Made by a program: the position numbers and the translations under genes. This document shows, one piece after another, positions 33,246 to 45,230 of a stretch of 64,000 nucleotides of DNA; the stretch's first letter is position 1, and every line of letters starts with the position of its first letter. The DNA lies in the NCBI GenBank assembly GCA_015179045.1, contig WHUZ01000052.1, positions 124,001 to 188,000 on the forward strand, given 5' to 3'. This stretch comes from Kalaharituber pfeilii. Lineage: Eukaryota; Ascomycota; Pezizomycetes; Pezizales; Pezizaceae. The notes beneath the pieces are model-generated. The model ran no database searches. It was not told where the DNA came from and was given only the letters and a program-made list of their open reading frames with translations.

Positions 33246-33650
33246 CCTGCTGGTATTCGCACTCACTGTCACTCATATACCACTACTTCTACCTGCTGTT
33301 GTACATACCTCTCACCATGATACCTTTCTGCCCTATGGTCCTTGCACATAGTATAGAGCATATGTAGTTGTTAGCTTATATTCTAGTATGTCTGTCATGA
33401 AAATGCAAATGGATAAGTATGCAATAAAACAATTACTAGTACAGTGTGTTGTTATTTTATTTATTTGAGGCTAAAGAAATAGAGACGATCAATCCATCCC
33501 TACTAGTAGGTTGTTCTCGTCTATTTTGTCTAGTGTAAAAAAATAAATGCATGGATATTGCAAGCCTCATCCGTGCGTAGCAAGCCTCTACCAACTACAT
33601 CAGTGCGCAAAAAATCTTTCTGCACTTTCGTCCCTATGCGTTGCTGTACC

Positions 33651-33823
33651 ACTGGCAGATCAAGTGAAAGCACTCTCAGACAAGCGGAGGCTACCGGTAT
33701 CTTGGGGCAATTCCATGGCCAGCTCGGACTCAAGCTGAGGCCCAGGCTGAGACCAGGCGATCATAAGTGGGAAAAACGGCCAGTGTGCGTACAGGCAGAA
33801 AGTACCTGTCCCGAGAGGTTTTG
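33651..33823 (-). repeat. Right TIR of the 5.1-kb element
   Basis: Reverse complement of 28701-28873. Confidence 0.88.
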
Positions 33824-34417
33824 CTCCAGTGGTCTGTACGACAACTTCAATCTGGTTCTCCCCTCGGCTCTCCCCTCTTTGACCTGCTGTCTGATCCCCG
33901 CCTCTGTCACTGTCTCATCCTGGTATTGCATTGCTGTGGCAACCTTCGCCGCCATATCCGCCATGGCGTTGCCCCTGACTCCTCTGTGCGATTTCACCCA
34001 CAACACCGCAACGTCATATTCCCCTCGGGCTACCCTCTCTTCCCACCGCCTCCTCACAAACTCAGCCGACCCCTCTGGCGTTAGGTCTCCTCTCGCTATC
34101 CCTTGTAGTCTTGTTATGGTAACTCTGGAATCCGTGACGACCAACAACTCTCCCTCTCCTTTCAGGGCTTCTCCTACCGCTATTAATTCAGCATCGTTCA
34201 CCGTGCATTGCCTCCCCAGGTACACGGATCTGTCTTTGGTCCCCTGGTATACTCCAGCTCCTGTCCTCCCCTCTCTCCTGCTGCCATCTGTGTATATACT
34301 CACCCACCCCTCCTCTGTCTCTCTGGAGGTTTTTCAGTGCAGAGAGAGGTTTTTCAGTGCAGAGGAAAGAGACCCTGCCCTTAGAGCAGGAGAATCCTGA
34401 CCAAAAGGTTGAGGGTA

Positions 34418-34456
34418 TTTTTTTTTTTTTTTTTTAATATCATTTATCGCTTACCG
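34418..34456 (-). mobile_element. Shortest LINE-A insertion, half hairpin
   Basis: 39 bp: T tract, AATATCATTTATCGCTTACCG only. TSD AGGTTGAGGRTA at 34406-34417 and 34457-34468 with one mismatch. Confidence 0.8.
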
Positions 34457-34926
34457 AGGTTGAGGATAATATCATAAAGATGAAGGAAATATACGAGGCA
34501 CTCGGGAACCTGATGATCGTTATTCTCCGAGTCACTGTACCGGAAAGAGCTCAGGAAAATTCCATGGCATCATGGAGGATATTCAATTTCACGTAGTGTG
34601 AGCAGGAATAGGAAAGGGCATATTACTACCAGAGGTACAGGAAGGGTGCGAAAGGGAGAAACGAAAGAGAGAAATTGTGGTGCTACAGCTCAGTAAGGTC
34701 ACGGTGGTTGCCGAGATAGCATCTACACCTGAGCTACCACCTCCGGTAGAGCAGGAGCAGAAGCTGACCTTCGAATACACATGCTGCTCGGATATGGAGC
34801 CAACACCAGCGCCAGACAGATACTACCTATACGAGCGGGAGGATATGCGAGGGCTGCGTTGTCACGGTGAAGGCTATAGAGAAGCCGTTAAGTCTATTGA
34901 ACTTAGAGTCGAAAGAACAGCAGGTT

Positions 34927-34985
34927 TATATATATATATTTTTAATATCATTACTCGCATGCCGCCCTAAGGGCTATTGCGAGGG
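34927..34985 (-). mobile_element. LINE-A hairpin-only insertion
   Basis: AT-rich tail and inverted hairpin (inner loop TTA in sense orientation). A probable short TSD GCAGGTT flanks it. Confidence 0.7.
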
Positions 34986-35330
34986 GCAGGTTAATACACA
35001 TGAGAAAGCATAGCATAACATGACTTGGAAACCATAACTGAATAGGGATTTATCAAAGAAGTTATCATATCAGGAAGGTGAGAAAGGCACGGGATGCGTG
35101 GCTTGCAAAGAAAACGCCGTGGCGTAAGCTACACAAAAGTTGGCGTTGTGGCAGCAAGACTATGATAAATGCATATGAGTGGAACGAAAAGATAACAGCA
35201 ACAGGTGGCAACGGATGTAACGTTCCGACACTAACGGGCTCTGTCGCGGTGCTACATTTAATGGAACCATTAGAACCATCTCCGCGGGCAAACAGATACA
35301 ACTTCTGGAAACGCTAACAGCGCGCACAAT

Positions 35331-35552
35331 CTATGGGCACATCGAATGCCTCCGAAAAGTCGCAAGAGACAGCAAAGTAGCAAAAAAGGTAGCAGGATCC
35401 AGCCATGCCACTCTGGCGGCTACTAGTACCTCTCCCCCTCTCGCTCCCTTGCCCGGTCCTTAAGAGGAAGTGGAGGTGACAAATCCTCCTGCCACTACCA
35501 ATATAACCTACAGCACGACAAAAGAGTTCTAGGCATGTATATCACCACACCT
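35331..35552. other. Degraded repeat DNA
   Basis: A CCTCCTGCCACTACCAATATAACC segment here recurs in diverged form at about 35665-35695. No gene is supported. Confidence 0.4.
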
Positions 35553-35612
35553 TTTTTTTTTTTTTTTTTTTTTTCACGTGACCCCGCTTGTAGCTGTTCG
35601 CCATGGCAGGGC
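35553..35612 (-). mobile_element. LINE-B hairpin-only insertion
   Basis: 60 bp. Perfect 14-bp TSD ATATCACCACACCT at 35539-35552 and 35613-35626. Confidence 0.93.
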
Positions 35613-36089
35613 ATATCACCACACCTACCTACCTGCCCTGCTAGGTTGGGAAGGGGAGGGCTGACAAACCCTCCTACCACTACCGACATGGCCTACATCA
35701 CTACATCCCCCCCTTTGTCAGTGCAAAGGGGTCTCATAGACATTAGCATCTTGCCATTGTGGTATATAGGATTCCTCTAAGGAAGAACGTAGGGAATGTC
35801 TGCCATTGGCTGCAAGCTGAAAACAGGAATTAGCACGGATCACTGGAATTCGATGGTTGAGGACGAAGGAAAAACTCATAGATGAGTGGAAAATCACCGG
35901 TTTGGCATAGGTGGCGGTATACGAGTAATGATAAAACTAAGAAACATAAATAAGTCAATGGGAAAGGAGAGGGGAGGGGGGAGAGGTGGAGAGATATAGG
36001 GGAGCCTCCCTGATGCAGAAACCAGAAGAACCGTCCGGAAGTTTTCTGGAATCAGGTTTTAGAAGGGGGTGGAACGGGGATGTATATAG

Positions 36090-36206
36090 AACTCTCTTTG
36101 TTAAGCCTGTCTCCGGGCTTTGAGGGCTTGCCCAGGGACCCTGCCATGGCTTGGCGCTGCAAGCGGGGTTACGTGATTTAAAAAAAAAATAAAAATAAAA
36201 AAAATA
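36090..36206 (+). mobile_element. LINE-B 3' fragment
   Basis: GCCTGTCTCCGGGC...CCAGGGACCCTGCCATGG parallels the 3' UTR of the full-length LINE-B and ends in GGGGTTACGTGA and an A-rich tail. The 5' boundary is uncertain. Confidence 0.7.
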
Positions 36207-36959
36207 CCATATCCGGTGGTTGCAGGGTGAAGTGGATTTTCTCGCCTGTGTACAATACACAGCCACTGCAAGAAATCCCCTGTTTAGTTGATGGTTCAGC
36301 CTCTACAATCAACCTTGGCTGACGAATTCAAAATCATCAACCCTGAGTAGCTCTGCCGGTCGAGATTGTGTGTTGGCCTCTTTTCATACATAGCCCCCGA
36401 CGTATTACAGTTGTAGACGAAATTCCATCCTTTCAATTGGCTGGTGCTTCTGTTATCTAATAATTGAGATCAGGGCAACTCGCTAATTGACTGGAGTCGA
36501 GTGGAATGGAGTCTGAGCCCCAATTCCGCATGATTACATTGGAGTGGAAACCAGGACAACTAACACCTATCGCGTCATTGTTCCAGCAGACGACCTACCA
36601 ATTCGTCACTTTGCTATCGTTTCGATTGACGTGTCAATTTATGTGTGTTCTGGTACGATAGAATGTTTTAAACGCACTCTGAGTTGGCGCCAACACCGGG
36701 GATCTGGTGTGCATAACCGTAACTTGATGTCCCGTATTATTGTATCAAGCCCTTGCATCCCAAATTTCTGGCTTCCTTCTTATAATAAGGCGACCGTTTG
36801 ATTTTCAAGTCACGAATGACGAACTTGCCAGGACAGGCGAATTTTGCAACCTCAGGGCTTAGCGTCGCACAGCCGTTCTCGTGCTCAAACTTTGCGGACA
36901 ATGCAGAGAAAACTTCTTGTTTGATTTTGCATTCATTTTATGATTGGTGCTAGTATAAT
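36207..36959. other. Intergenic DNA
   Basis: No supported gene. An 85-codon GTG-start ORF at 36544 has no recognised features. Confidence 0.4.
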
Positions 36960-36961
36960 TA

Positions 36962-37410
36962 CCGTATTAACTCACATAAGAGCAAGAAAACAAACACGCG
37001 CTAGTTACGTCTTGGCAGGACTCAGGCGCCATTAATCATGCTAGCGCGCTGTTGGTGCAATCTTGGCATTACTAAGCACGGCTAATCTCCAGCTTCTCTA
37101 CTCTGTAACGGAGGTAGTAAACGCAGAGATTTACCGCCTGCCAGGCCAAAAAGACACTTGACTAGTGATGCTCGCTAATTTTCTATATAGCTCATATAGC
37201 CATTGTGCGACTGCAACACATTTGCGCATTTGCGCATTGCATTTTTCGCATTTCCTTCGGAATATCAATCTCCGTGGTGGTGAGGTTAGCATCACGGTAA
37301 CTCGGGGATCATTACGTGCCCGGCGTGATACATGCGCACTGGCGCTGAGAATTTTGCCAAGACCTAACTAGCGCGCCTTTGTTTTCTTGCTCTTATGTGA
37401 GTTAATACGG
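36962..37410. mobile_element. TA-flanked TIR element, best-preserved copy
   Basis: Terminal inverted repeats CCGTATTAACTCACATAAGAG and its complement, with the inner part (CAAGAAAACAAA..GCGCTAGTTA) also inverted, are bounded by TA on both sides. It is 449 bp with no coding capacity. Relatives lie at 33000-33180, 50128-51310 and 60364-60609. TA duplication suggests Tc1/mariner-type mobilisation (inference). Confidence 0.8.
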
Positions 37411-37412
37411 TA

Positions 37413-38441
37413 CTTAGTATCGGTGTAGGTACAGATCTAACAAGGCTTGGCATGAGGCTCCTAACCACCTATCATACATCGCAACTCACTGGGGCCTGTT
37501 GTCTTGGTTTCCTGCGTGAATCAGTTCGCGGATCCCTTTTTTCAGATTGACAATTGGACGAAAACTGATAAAGATAGATGGACGTCAAAAAAGTAGTTGT
37601 TTCCAGAGGGAACAACGATGTGGCTCGCTTAAAGCACGTGGGTATCGCTTGGCGCGCCAATACATTTGTGGATGCTTGGCAGTGCCAACATGTACTTGAG
37701 TTCTGGTCAGGCGACCTCGGCTGGTAACACGGATTAGAGTTTACCTTTATCAAAGTCACTGCCAGATTAAGTAAGTAGGTATTGCTAAGAACAGCGACGA
37801 GGGTCGGATGCAAATGTTGATTGCTACTGTGTCCATAGGTGTTCCTGTGATCTCGATGACATACAGTGCTTAGCAGAACTTGGACATGTGATTCATCATT
37901 CACATTATGCCATCGCAGCAGCGTCGCTCTCTTCGTTTGCGAATCTTGAAGTAACGCGCGTACTCCCAGCGCTTAGTCCCACCAATACCCCCAATACGAG
38001 TCGGCCGGTTTAGGACCTACGTTTGAGACGTACCCAATGAAGGATATTTAGCTAGCTAAACATATATTTGATCGATAGAGGAAGCTAAAACAGCTGTATT
38101 ATCGAGAACAAATTCAAACAAAACATCAATAAGTTCAGAAAGACCATAGATTCAAACAACAAGATCAATAACTTAACTTAATCTCCCTCCAACTATCATT
38201 CCCAGGGAGTATCTTCCAACTCTTTCCTTATCGTTCTTTTTTTTTTCCTCTTTTTTTCTTTTTACCTTTTTTTTTACCTTTCCTTTTTTTTTAAGAAAAC
38301 AGAAACACATGATCAAAACATATACTTATATCCAATAACTTAACAGCCCACCATCAGCTCGTCCTTTAACTATGGTTCAACCATGACAATTCCCTCAATA
38401 CCATGCCTGCGTACAGCCAAGCCCATCGAGACCGAGTTCAA
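37413..38441. other. Intergenic DNA
   Basis: No supported gene. A 143-codon minus-strand ORF (37472-37903) lacks features. Pyrimidine tracts lie at 38230-38292. Confidence 0.4.
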
Positions 38442-40237
38442 CTACAAATGATCCACATCAGTGTCCACAATACCAGATGGCATCTCCCAGTATTCAAACA
38501 CTGGGCCACCAGCGCAAGTGGCAGCCTTCCGTGGCACTCTCTCCAACAAAACGGTATCTCCATCCAAATTTGAGACACTGAACAATCTTGCATCGTCTTT
38601 GTTGTTTTGGAATGAAGCGGCGCCGAGGATGCTGCCTGGTTCGAGCTTGCCAACACGACGGGGTCTCTTTGCGCTACACCTGCAAGAGTGGTCTTCGGCC
38701 GGTTTGTAATCCAGGGCAAATATGAACTTGTAGGTCCCCTGTCGCAGCAGGTAGAAGACCGTGATCATCTCATCGCCCTTCTCGGTCTGGCGAGTGGCCA
38801 TAGCGACGGGAGAGTTTTTGCCGATTTGGTGCGGGTCGCGGAGTACTGTTTTTATGGATGACATCCTTAGTTAGCACAGCTCTCAAGCTACAGTTGAGTA
38901 TACATATATGTACTTACTGACTGTGTTCTGCCAGTCTGCCTTGAGAGCCGACTCCTTACGCTTCCCAATCGCCAAGCACAACGCCCTCTCAGCGTTCCTA
39001 AATAACACATAGGTCGTGTGGCCCTTTTGAGCAACCGCCATAAACCCGTTTGGAAGCACCTCCTGCTCCAGGAGCGTCGTTCTCGTCCAGCCATACTCTC
39101 CAGTGGACTTCCTCGTCCCAACGATTTCCTGAAGTCCATTAGATTCATCGACGTAGTAAAGCAGGATCATTCCAGTTAAATGTTCCTCTGAAGAAGGGTC
39201 ACAAGCAGATATCTTCGGATTGTAGTGCGTTGCTGCGAATTTGGAGAATCTGTGGGCTTTGGGCCCTTCAGTATTGCCACGCCCGCGGATATCATGACCA
39301 CGGAGGAAATGGGGTTCTTGCCACACGCGGCAAACAGGGTCATATTCTTGTTGGTAGATGTAACCATCGCCGTTCTCTGGTGAGAAGAAGAGAGACCGCT
39401 AACATCATTATAACCTATCAGCTAAATGCACGACCCAATCAAACTGATATACTAGAATCCTAGATATACTAGGAGGATTTCGTTTACTCTACCTTCTTCG
39501 AATCATTAGGGTCATACGCAAATGCAAAGTTCTGCTTCGGCACCTTGCCTGCGTACAACTCAATCTCTGTGGCGATAGACCAGTGACCTTTTTCAAACTT
39601 GACTTCAGCCAGGCTGACCTTGTCTTCGATGTAAGTTCTGTAGGCAATCCGGCAGCGGTCCATGGCGCTGTCTGAGGCGACCGCCCAGGCGGAGGCATTG
39701 ATGTTCCCATCGATAAAGCCAAAGTCCGGGTTTGGGATAACGACGGGATCAGGTACTGTTGGTAGCAAGTATATGTGTCAGTATAATTGCCTCATACCTG
39801 AAAAGAGAATGGAAGGACCGCTTGATATATCGATCCATACTTACTATATCTGGGCTCCCCACACACATTGAAGATATATAGTCCCAAGTCAACATATATA
39901 ATCCTTCTCGATGTCGCAAGAGTTGCAATAAGGGTTGTATTATGAATAGAGGCCGCTGCGACAGAGGTTTCCCATTTGGTAGCATCGGAACAAGGACTCC
40001 ATTTAAAATCATCTATTCCCCAAGTGGTTAGAGCACACATCACCGCCTATGTATGATTCTGATCAGGATCGTGTTATCAGACATACCTTCGTGAATATCC
40101 ATCACCGAGGTGAGCTTTATCTCCTTGCTCACCCATTCACCATCATCCTGTCGGAAATCTCCTACGAGGGTGTATTTGTCCTCGAGAATTTTTAGCCTGC
40201 GGGTAGTAGGGCCGAGCAAAGCACTCTGCACAGCCAT
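38442..40237 (-). CDS. Five-exon gene, possible beta-propeller lectin-like protein
   Basis: Minus-strand exons are 40237-40087, 40012-39845, 39755-39493, 39374-38918 and 38845-38442. All introns are GT..AG, 72-118 bp, and phases are consistent, giving 480 residues. The start reads MAVQSALLGPTTRRLKILED. The protein shows four or five loosely repeated units of beta-strand character, each with a Trp near its end (GEWVSKEI, GHWSIATEI, YGWTRTTLL, DWQNTVIL) and phrases such as ILLYYVDESNGLQEIVG. This recalls fungal fucose-specific lectins (six-bladed propellers), but the match is by eye and weak. No signal peptide is present, as in those lectins. Introns 2, 4 and 1 have textbook donors (GTAAGT, GTAAGT, GTATGT). 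Intron 3 (GTAGAG..AGAG) is the least certain. Confidence 0.65.
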
Positions 40238-40422
40238 TGTAGATTTAGATGTTGCTGATAGCGCGTGTTCGGGTAAGCTTTGATGTAGAAATGTGATCAA
40301 CAGAGATATAGAAGGCGTGGTAGCTCAAGGTGCTTGTGGGTGCAGCAGATGATTGGGGAAGCTGGCTGGATAGATGATGATGCGATATGGAGGTAAGGTC
40401 GAGTTCAAGGAGAGTGGAGGAC

Positions 40423-40430
40423 CTTTTATA
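40423..40430 (-). promoter_or_regulatory. TATA box of the five-exon gene
   Basis: TATAAAAG in gene sense, about 190 bp before the start codon. Confidence 0.5.
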
Positions 40431-40732
40431 CATAAGTCGCTAGTGAGATGGCTCTACAGTTTCACCCCGAATACCTTCAGCAGCCTTGACTGGCTGTAAA
40501 CGTTCGGTACTACTGTGGTAGTTGATGCAACCACTTTGAAGCCAACATGGAAAATGGTACACCTCAGCTCAGCTCACCAGTTGGTTCCTAATGGATAAGG
40601 ATTGCAAGTCAAGCCTCCTGGGAACTATACTCAATTAGGCTATTCAGACTAGAGGTATCCGACCGGATATAGCGGAGATAAAATTTCAGCTATCTGAACT
40701 GGTAGCTTTACGTACACAAGTATCACCAACAA

Positions 40733-40793
40733 TTGTTTTTTGTTTTTTTTATATCAATACTGGCATGCCGCCCTATAGGCTATGGCGAGGGTC
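40733..40793 (-). mobile_element. LINE-A hairpin-only insertion
   Basis: 61 bp. Perfect 11-bp TSD ATCACCAACAA at 40722-40732 and 40794-40804. Confidence 0.92.
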
Positions 40794-40804
40794 ATCACCA
40801 ACAA

Positions 40805-43467
40805 ATATTCGCTATTGGAGCAACGGGAACAGCTGATGTGTGGTCCAAGACCGGCTGATATTGGGGCCTCACATCCGGATATTGCACCCACTACGGCAAA
40901 AAAATAGTCTCATAGGAGGGTACAACATGGTAAGACAACTTCGGTCAAAGGGGCCCAAGATGGTACACATGCTTAGTGCCATTCACACCTATTCCTCAAG
41001 AATTCCTAGCCACATTATTAGAGCCTTCACCTATGATTATTGAGCAGGATTCTACCTCAGGATCTCAAGGCCGAAGATTGAATTGTAAACACTACATCCT
41101 ATATAGACTGCTCGCCACTATTCAGTTTCATACTTTCGGTCTGAATACACCTAATACCCAGGTGGGTTGTGCGTAGGCGAGCCCTCACCTTCTACACTAT
41201 AGGCTACGTCGAAGGCGTAAGCTACATGGAAAAGATCTAAGGGTGACATAGGACAAAGTGAGACCCAATGCAGTCGTACTCTTTATTGCCGTCGATAAGT
41301 CCGAGCAACAGGGCCTGCAGGTAAGGCACCGCGTACTATACTTCCTCATTAGTGATCCTAGATGGAATTGTCGACTTTGATTGCTATATCAATCCTGTGA
41401 CTGCTGTTGAGGAGGTGCGGTAGCCACATCCGTAACCTTCAAGGCTCAGGATCGTTGACGTGAATACTATGAATGCTAGCTATATTCTGCTCCTTTTTGA
41501 ACTTTAGAGTTGCGAAATTCATGACGAAATCTGATAGGAGCTGAAAAGTATTTGGCGAGTCATGATTTCCCGAGACTTTGGTTGGTGTGAAAGTCCAAAT
41601 ACAGAATATTGGATATCGTCGCAGGGGAACTCAAGCTGACTCGAGCTGAAAGACGAGATGCACGGAAAGTAACAGAAGCAGTTTTAGCTAGACGGAGCTC
41701 GGTGCCGTAGAATCACCGCGGGCTGCAGATCATGTGATCCTGCTGCTCGTCAAGATTTCTGCACTGCTATGTTGCACCACTCCCGATGACCTTACGCAAG
41801 GTGGAAATACGTATCCTGGTTTAACAAGGAAAAGTAGCTATCCTAGGATTCTCGAGCTGAACTTGAGGACTTCTAGAGAATGCCTAACATTGCAGCTCCC
41901 TACAGCGTCTCTCTAGGGCCCTTTACAACGGTTGGTGGCTGCTGCTGGGGTGTACAATCTGTGAAGTTTATATTCTAGCCTCTTTTCACGCCCCAAGACT
42001 CACACACTATCCGTGAACTACCGATTTGCTATCCTTGCTGCGAGACTAGGTGAAATAGTGGGTCCCGACCCTACGTAGTTAGCGTAGGCTTCATACCCTA
42101 GCACGGTAATGTTGGTATAATGAGTAATTAAGAAAAATAACAGCGACCCTATGACAGTGCCTAATGGGGTTCTGTACACCTCACATCATTCATCCAATAC
42201 CTTCTCAGTGTACCATACAATCCCGCAAAAAGACACTACGCGAAAATTAGACAATAACGCTTGAATAGGGAAAATCTCAGAGGGCATGTTCCGATATGTC
42301 CGATGTGATCGATGACCTGTCTGGCGGGCAACGTAGTTGAACCCCGCTCATGAGCCTGTAGCGACTAAATACCTTGCCGAACTGTGGGAATGCGGAATTG
42401 CTTGCAGGATCATCATGCATGACGTTCCTTGCACGATGATCTCATGCGTGGGTACCTTACGGGATCATCTCATGCATCGGGTACCTTGCAGCATCATTTC
42501 ATGCATGATGCCTGATCAAGCTACGGCCAACCTCGGTTCCGGTAATATACTTGCCTTTGTCGAGCGCAAACAATTTTATTCAGCTCAATCTTGATGGATA
42601 CTTCCATCGCCCAGTGCTAACTGCTGCCAGCTTCTACGGTCACTGTGTAATATCCCATCCTGCATATTTACTCGTTTAGGCATGCCATGATACAATGAAA
42701 GGCTATAATATAGCCGGATGGCTGATGAAATTGAAGCCTAATGGGATTGTTGTCACCGTGCTTGAGGACAAGCTTCACAACAACCTGTGGGGTCGCGCTA
42801 ATCGAACCGAAGATAGCAGCAATGCCTTTCTGAATTACCCAGAATGCACACTTCAAGTAGTGTCACGTAGTCTTTTGTAGTTAATTTTGGCTCACATTGG
42901 TAGCTGAACAAGGACTGCAGAACGACATAGTTAGTGAGCCTGTGTGCAGGGTTTACGTGACTGAAAACAAAAAAACAAGAAAAGCGGCTATGCAAGGACC
43001 AGGATATGAGGATATATCGCAGCTGAATATATGCTTACTACCCAACCTTGATATACTATGATACCTCCTCGTGCAGGGATACTTCAAGTGCTGAACAGGG
43101 AACATTGCAAGTTGGTAGGGATACAATTAAACCATCCCCACAGTTTAGAAGCCAGTTCTGCCCCCGGTTTCTGCTGTGTCCTGCAACGGGTCAGCTCGAG
43201 CGACCCGCATGCAGCCCACTGGTCTGTCACCCATACCTGCATAGTCTGCTACGATATCCCGGTACCGGGATCTTTAACGAGCCTAAAAGAGTAGTAGTGG
43301 AAGCCAAGAGCTCGTAAGAAGTATAGTTCTTTTTCCCGATTGAGCAACCGGCAATAGATATGATACAGATTTTAATCCCTCAGGCGCAACACACGAAATA
43401 TGCATTTTGAACTGGCGGCTCCTCGGCGGAGCTTCGCTTATCGATATTCTGATTCATCTGCATACCT
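40805..43467. other. Intergenic DNA
   Basis: No gene is supported. ORFs are under 90 codons. Apart from the tandem repeat at 42409 nothing stands out. Confidence 0.4.
42409..42515 (+). repeat. Four-unit minisatellite (~28 bp)
   Basis: Imperfect units built on GATCATCTCATGCATGGGTACCTTGCAC-like segments (core CATGCATG, GTACCTT). Units differ at several places. Confidence 0.7.
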
Positions 43468-43577
43468 CTTTCTTTTTTTATATCATTACTCGCATGCCGC
43501 CCTGTGGGCTATGACGAAACTAAGTACAAAGAGATAAAGGGAAAATAAACAACAGCAAATCGAACAGAGTAGAAAGA
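43468..43577 (-). mobile_element. LINE-A 3' fragment, 110 bp
   Basis: TSD ATCTGCAYACCT at 43456-43467 and 43578-43589, one mismatch. Confidence 0.82.
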
Positions 43578-44076
43578 ATCTGCACACCTTTGAAAAGATT
43601 CTTGATCACTCCAATCGCTTAGCTGTGGCTCGCTCCCGCCTTGCAATTATTTTGTCAATCCAATTGCCAATGCAAGACATGTGTATTGAGGGATTTAGCA
43701 CTGTGACTTGTGACTCCATGACACACGGAACGTAAGCCGGCTTTTCCGGTTCGCATCTGGTCTCAAATTTTTATTCTGTGGATGGTATTACTACTTCTTT
43801 CTTACTTCTACCCAGCTTTAGGTGCAATGAATACCATCTGGAGGAGCAAACGGCTGCACAAAGATGGTACAGTCCACAGAGCTCCCATAAGCTCTTTACC
43901 CCGCCTCGAAAGTGCAATTTTGATGCATGAAACGAAAATCGGCTATCGTTCTAATGGTAAGCAATTCCTTCATTCTGGTTCGCAACCGGAGTTAGGACAA
44001 CGCCTAACTGCGAGTGACTCCGCTTGTATATCTTCAACGTGCAATTAATGCCCTGTCCACAGGCACACCAACACCT

Positions 44077-44389
44077 TAGTGAGCGGCACGAGCCGAGCCA
44101 GCTCGAGCTCGATTGATCTGGAGCTCGAGCTCAAACGAGCCAAGATCATGCTAGTGTTTCTCTTGCCAGCTCGCTAAAATGCTTAGCCAGTGCAAGGTTT
44201 CATAAACTGTAAATACCTAATATAGTAATAATTAGAGACTTGGAGCTCATTCTGACCTACCAACAACTTCGAAATGCTCAATTTAGCTGATAGTAGTGAG
44301 AAAGATGTAAATTTAGCTTAGTTTAGTTTAGTTTGTCAATATTATATATATAATCAATCTAGGCTCGAGCTAGCTCGTGCCGCTCACTA
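44077..44389. mobile_element. hAT-like MITE, 313 bp
   Basis: Terminal inverted repeats TAGTGAGCGGCACGAGC and CTCGAGCTAGCTCG-rich subterminal parts are followed by an AT-rich middle with TTTAGTTTAGTTTAG. No ORF. A shared AACACCT lies at both sides but is offset by seven bases, so the exact TSD is unsettled. Confidence 0.65.
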
Positions 44390-44514
44390 CAAGTTGAACA
44401 CCTAATACTTGCGTTGTTCAGCTCGTACGAATTCTCTGTCCATGCGCGCAGTAAAAGGGAATTGAGCCCTCGCACTGTTCGGATACTCGGCAGCCTACCT
44501 TTTCACCTCTTGCT

Positions 44515-45230
44515 TTTCCATAGCACACAATCCCGCTTGTAGCATTCAATCATTGTGGGGCCTCATACTAAAATTCGATGCCAGGGGCAATGTTCAGAAA
44601 AGTATGACAAAATAAGAATAAGAATAAATTAAGTACCACACCCTTATTGAGCAAATCAGACAAGACCTCACAATAGTATCCAACCTCTCCAGCTCGCTCT
44701 CTTTCTCTTTGATATCTTTCTTTCCTCGATCGCACCGTATGGAATCTAGAGCCGAGTTGAGCTGTCTCGTACCTCTTGCCGCCCCCCACCAGGTAATTGC
44801 TCTTTCTCTGCTGCCTTCTGACCTTTTGCCAAATTCCCTTTCGCTCGACACAAATTCTTGCTATGCCCTGTCCGCCTGAAGGCATTGTTGGGTCTCTATC
44901 GCTCTTCAATGCGTTCTGGCGGCCCTTGAGAAACCCGCGCCCACTCTTCCACCAGCCTTCTGATGGTGCCGTCGCAGTGTTGGCTGCCTGTAGCTATAAT
45001 CAACCGAGTCATGTCACCTCCGCATTCTTTGTGTTTACCTTCTCTAGAGGTAGATTCCAGGTCACGCCCTCTGGATTCCTGAAGCCGAAGCCTGCCCCTG
45101 AACTTTCAATCCTGCTGCGATCGGAGTTGAATATCATAAATGTATGTTTCCCTATCTCCAATTGTTCCAACCAGTCTTCCATGTACCTCCTGCTGTATCG
45201 CTGGTCGATGGTCGCAATCGGGCGGTGACA
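44515..45230. other. Degraded LINE remnant
   Basis: A decayed LINE-B 3' end (ACAATCCCGCTTGTAGC) at 44525 is followed by sequence whose minus strand gives broken frames rich in basic residues (RSRKERYQRERERAGE). It is probably an old ORF1. The 143-codon plus-strand ORF (44797-45228) is treated as antisense noise. Confidence 0.4.

Larger units (their letters stand above)
28701..33823. mobile_element. Mutator-like TIR element, 5123 bp with nested insertions
   Basis: The ends are inverted repeats that begin CAAAACCTCTCGGGACAGG, flanked by a perfect 9-bp TSD CTCCAGTGG (28692-28700, 33824-33832). Left TIR 28701-28873 and right TIR 33651-33823 differ at four positions by eye. The left TIR resumes beyond the LINE-B insertion at 30257-30298. 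A 9-bp TSD and TIRs of ~200 bp fit Mutator-like elements. No transposase was recognised, so it is non-autonomous. Nested insertions account for more than half of its length. Confidence 0.8.
28259..34325 (-). mobile_element. LINE-A copy split by a 5.1-kb TIR element
   Basis: The 3' part (28259-28700: T tract, hairpin, finger ECRWCGRDYENFAHIMGGC) and the 5' part (33833-34325: RNase H with ELLVVTDSRVTITRLQGIAR and VLWVKSHRGVRGNAMADMAA) form one ~930-bp LINE-A fragment. They rejoin within LSYRPLE if 28701-33823 and one TSD are removed. The LINE itself sits between two copies of GAGGTTTTTCAG (28247-28258 and 34326-34337). Confidence 0.85.
34338..35330 (+). pseudogene. Degraded ORF1-like sequence, outer host of the nest
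   Basis: If the LINE-A copy (28259-34325) and one target copy are removed, an ATG at 28208 (ATGCCACCGAAGAGGCCACA) reads across into GTGCAGAGG at 34338 and on as KMKEIYEALGNLMIVILRVT. A further LINE-A hairpin insertion at 34418 also lies in this frame. Upstream (28090-28180) it shares the LINE-B leader (CTCAAGTTTTCCACTTGG...CGTTGCCAG). This supports an older ORF1-type element as the outermost layer. Later parts are out of frame. Confidence 0.5.

Noticed and set aside
37472..37903. 143-codon minus-strand ORF
   Set aside because: No features and no spliced extension found. Sits beside a TIR element.
44797..45228. 143-codon plus-strand ORF
   Set aside because: Antisense to a basic, ORF1-like decayed frame, so treated as a shadow.
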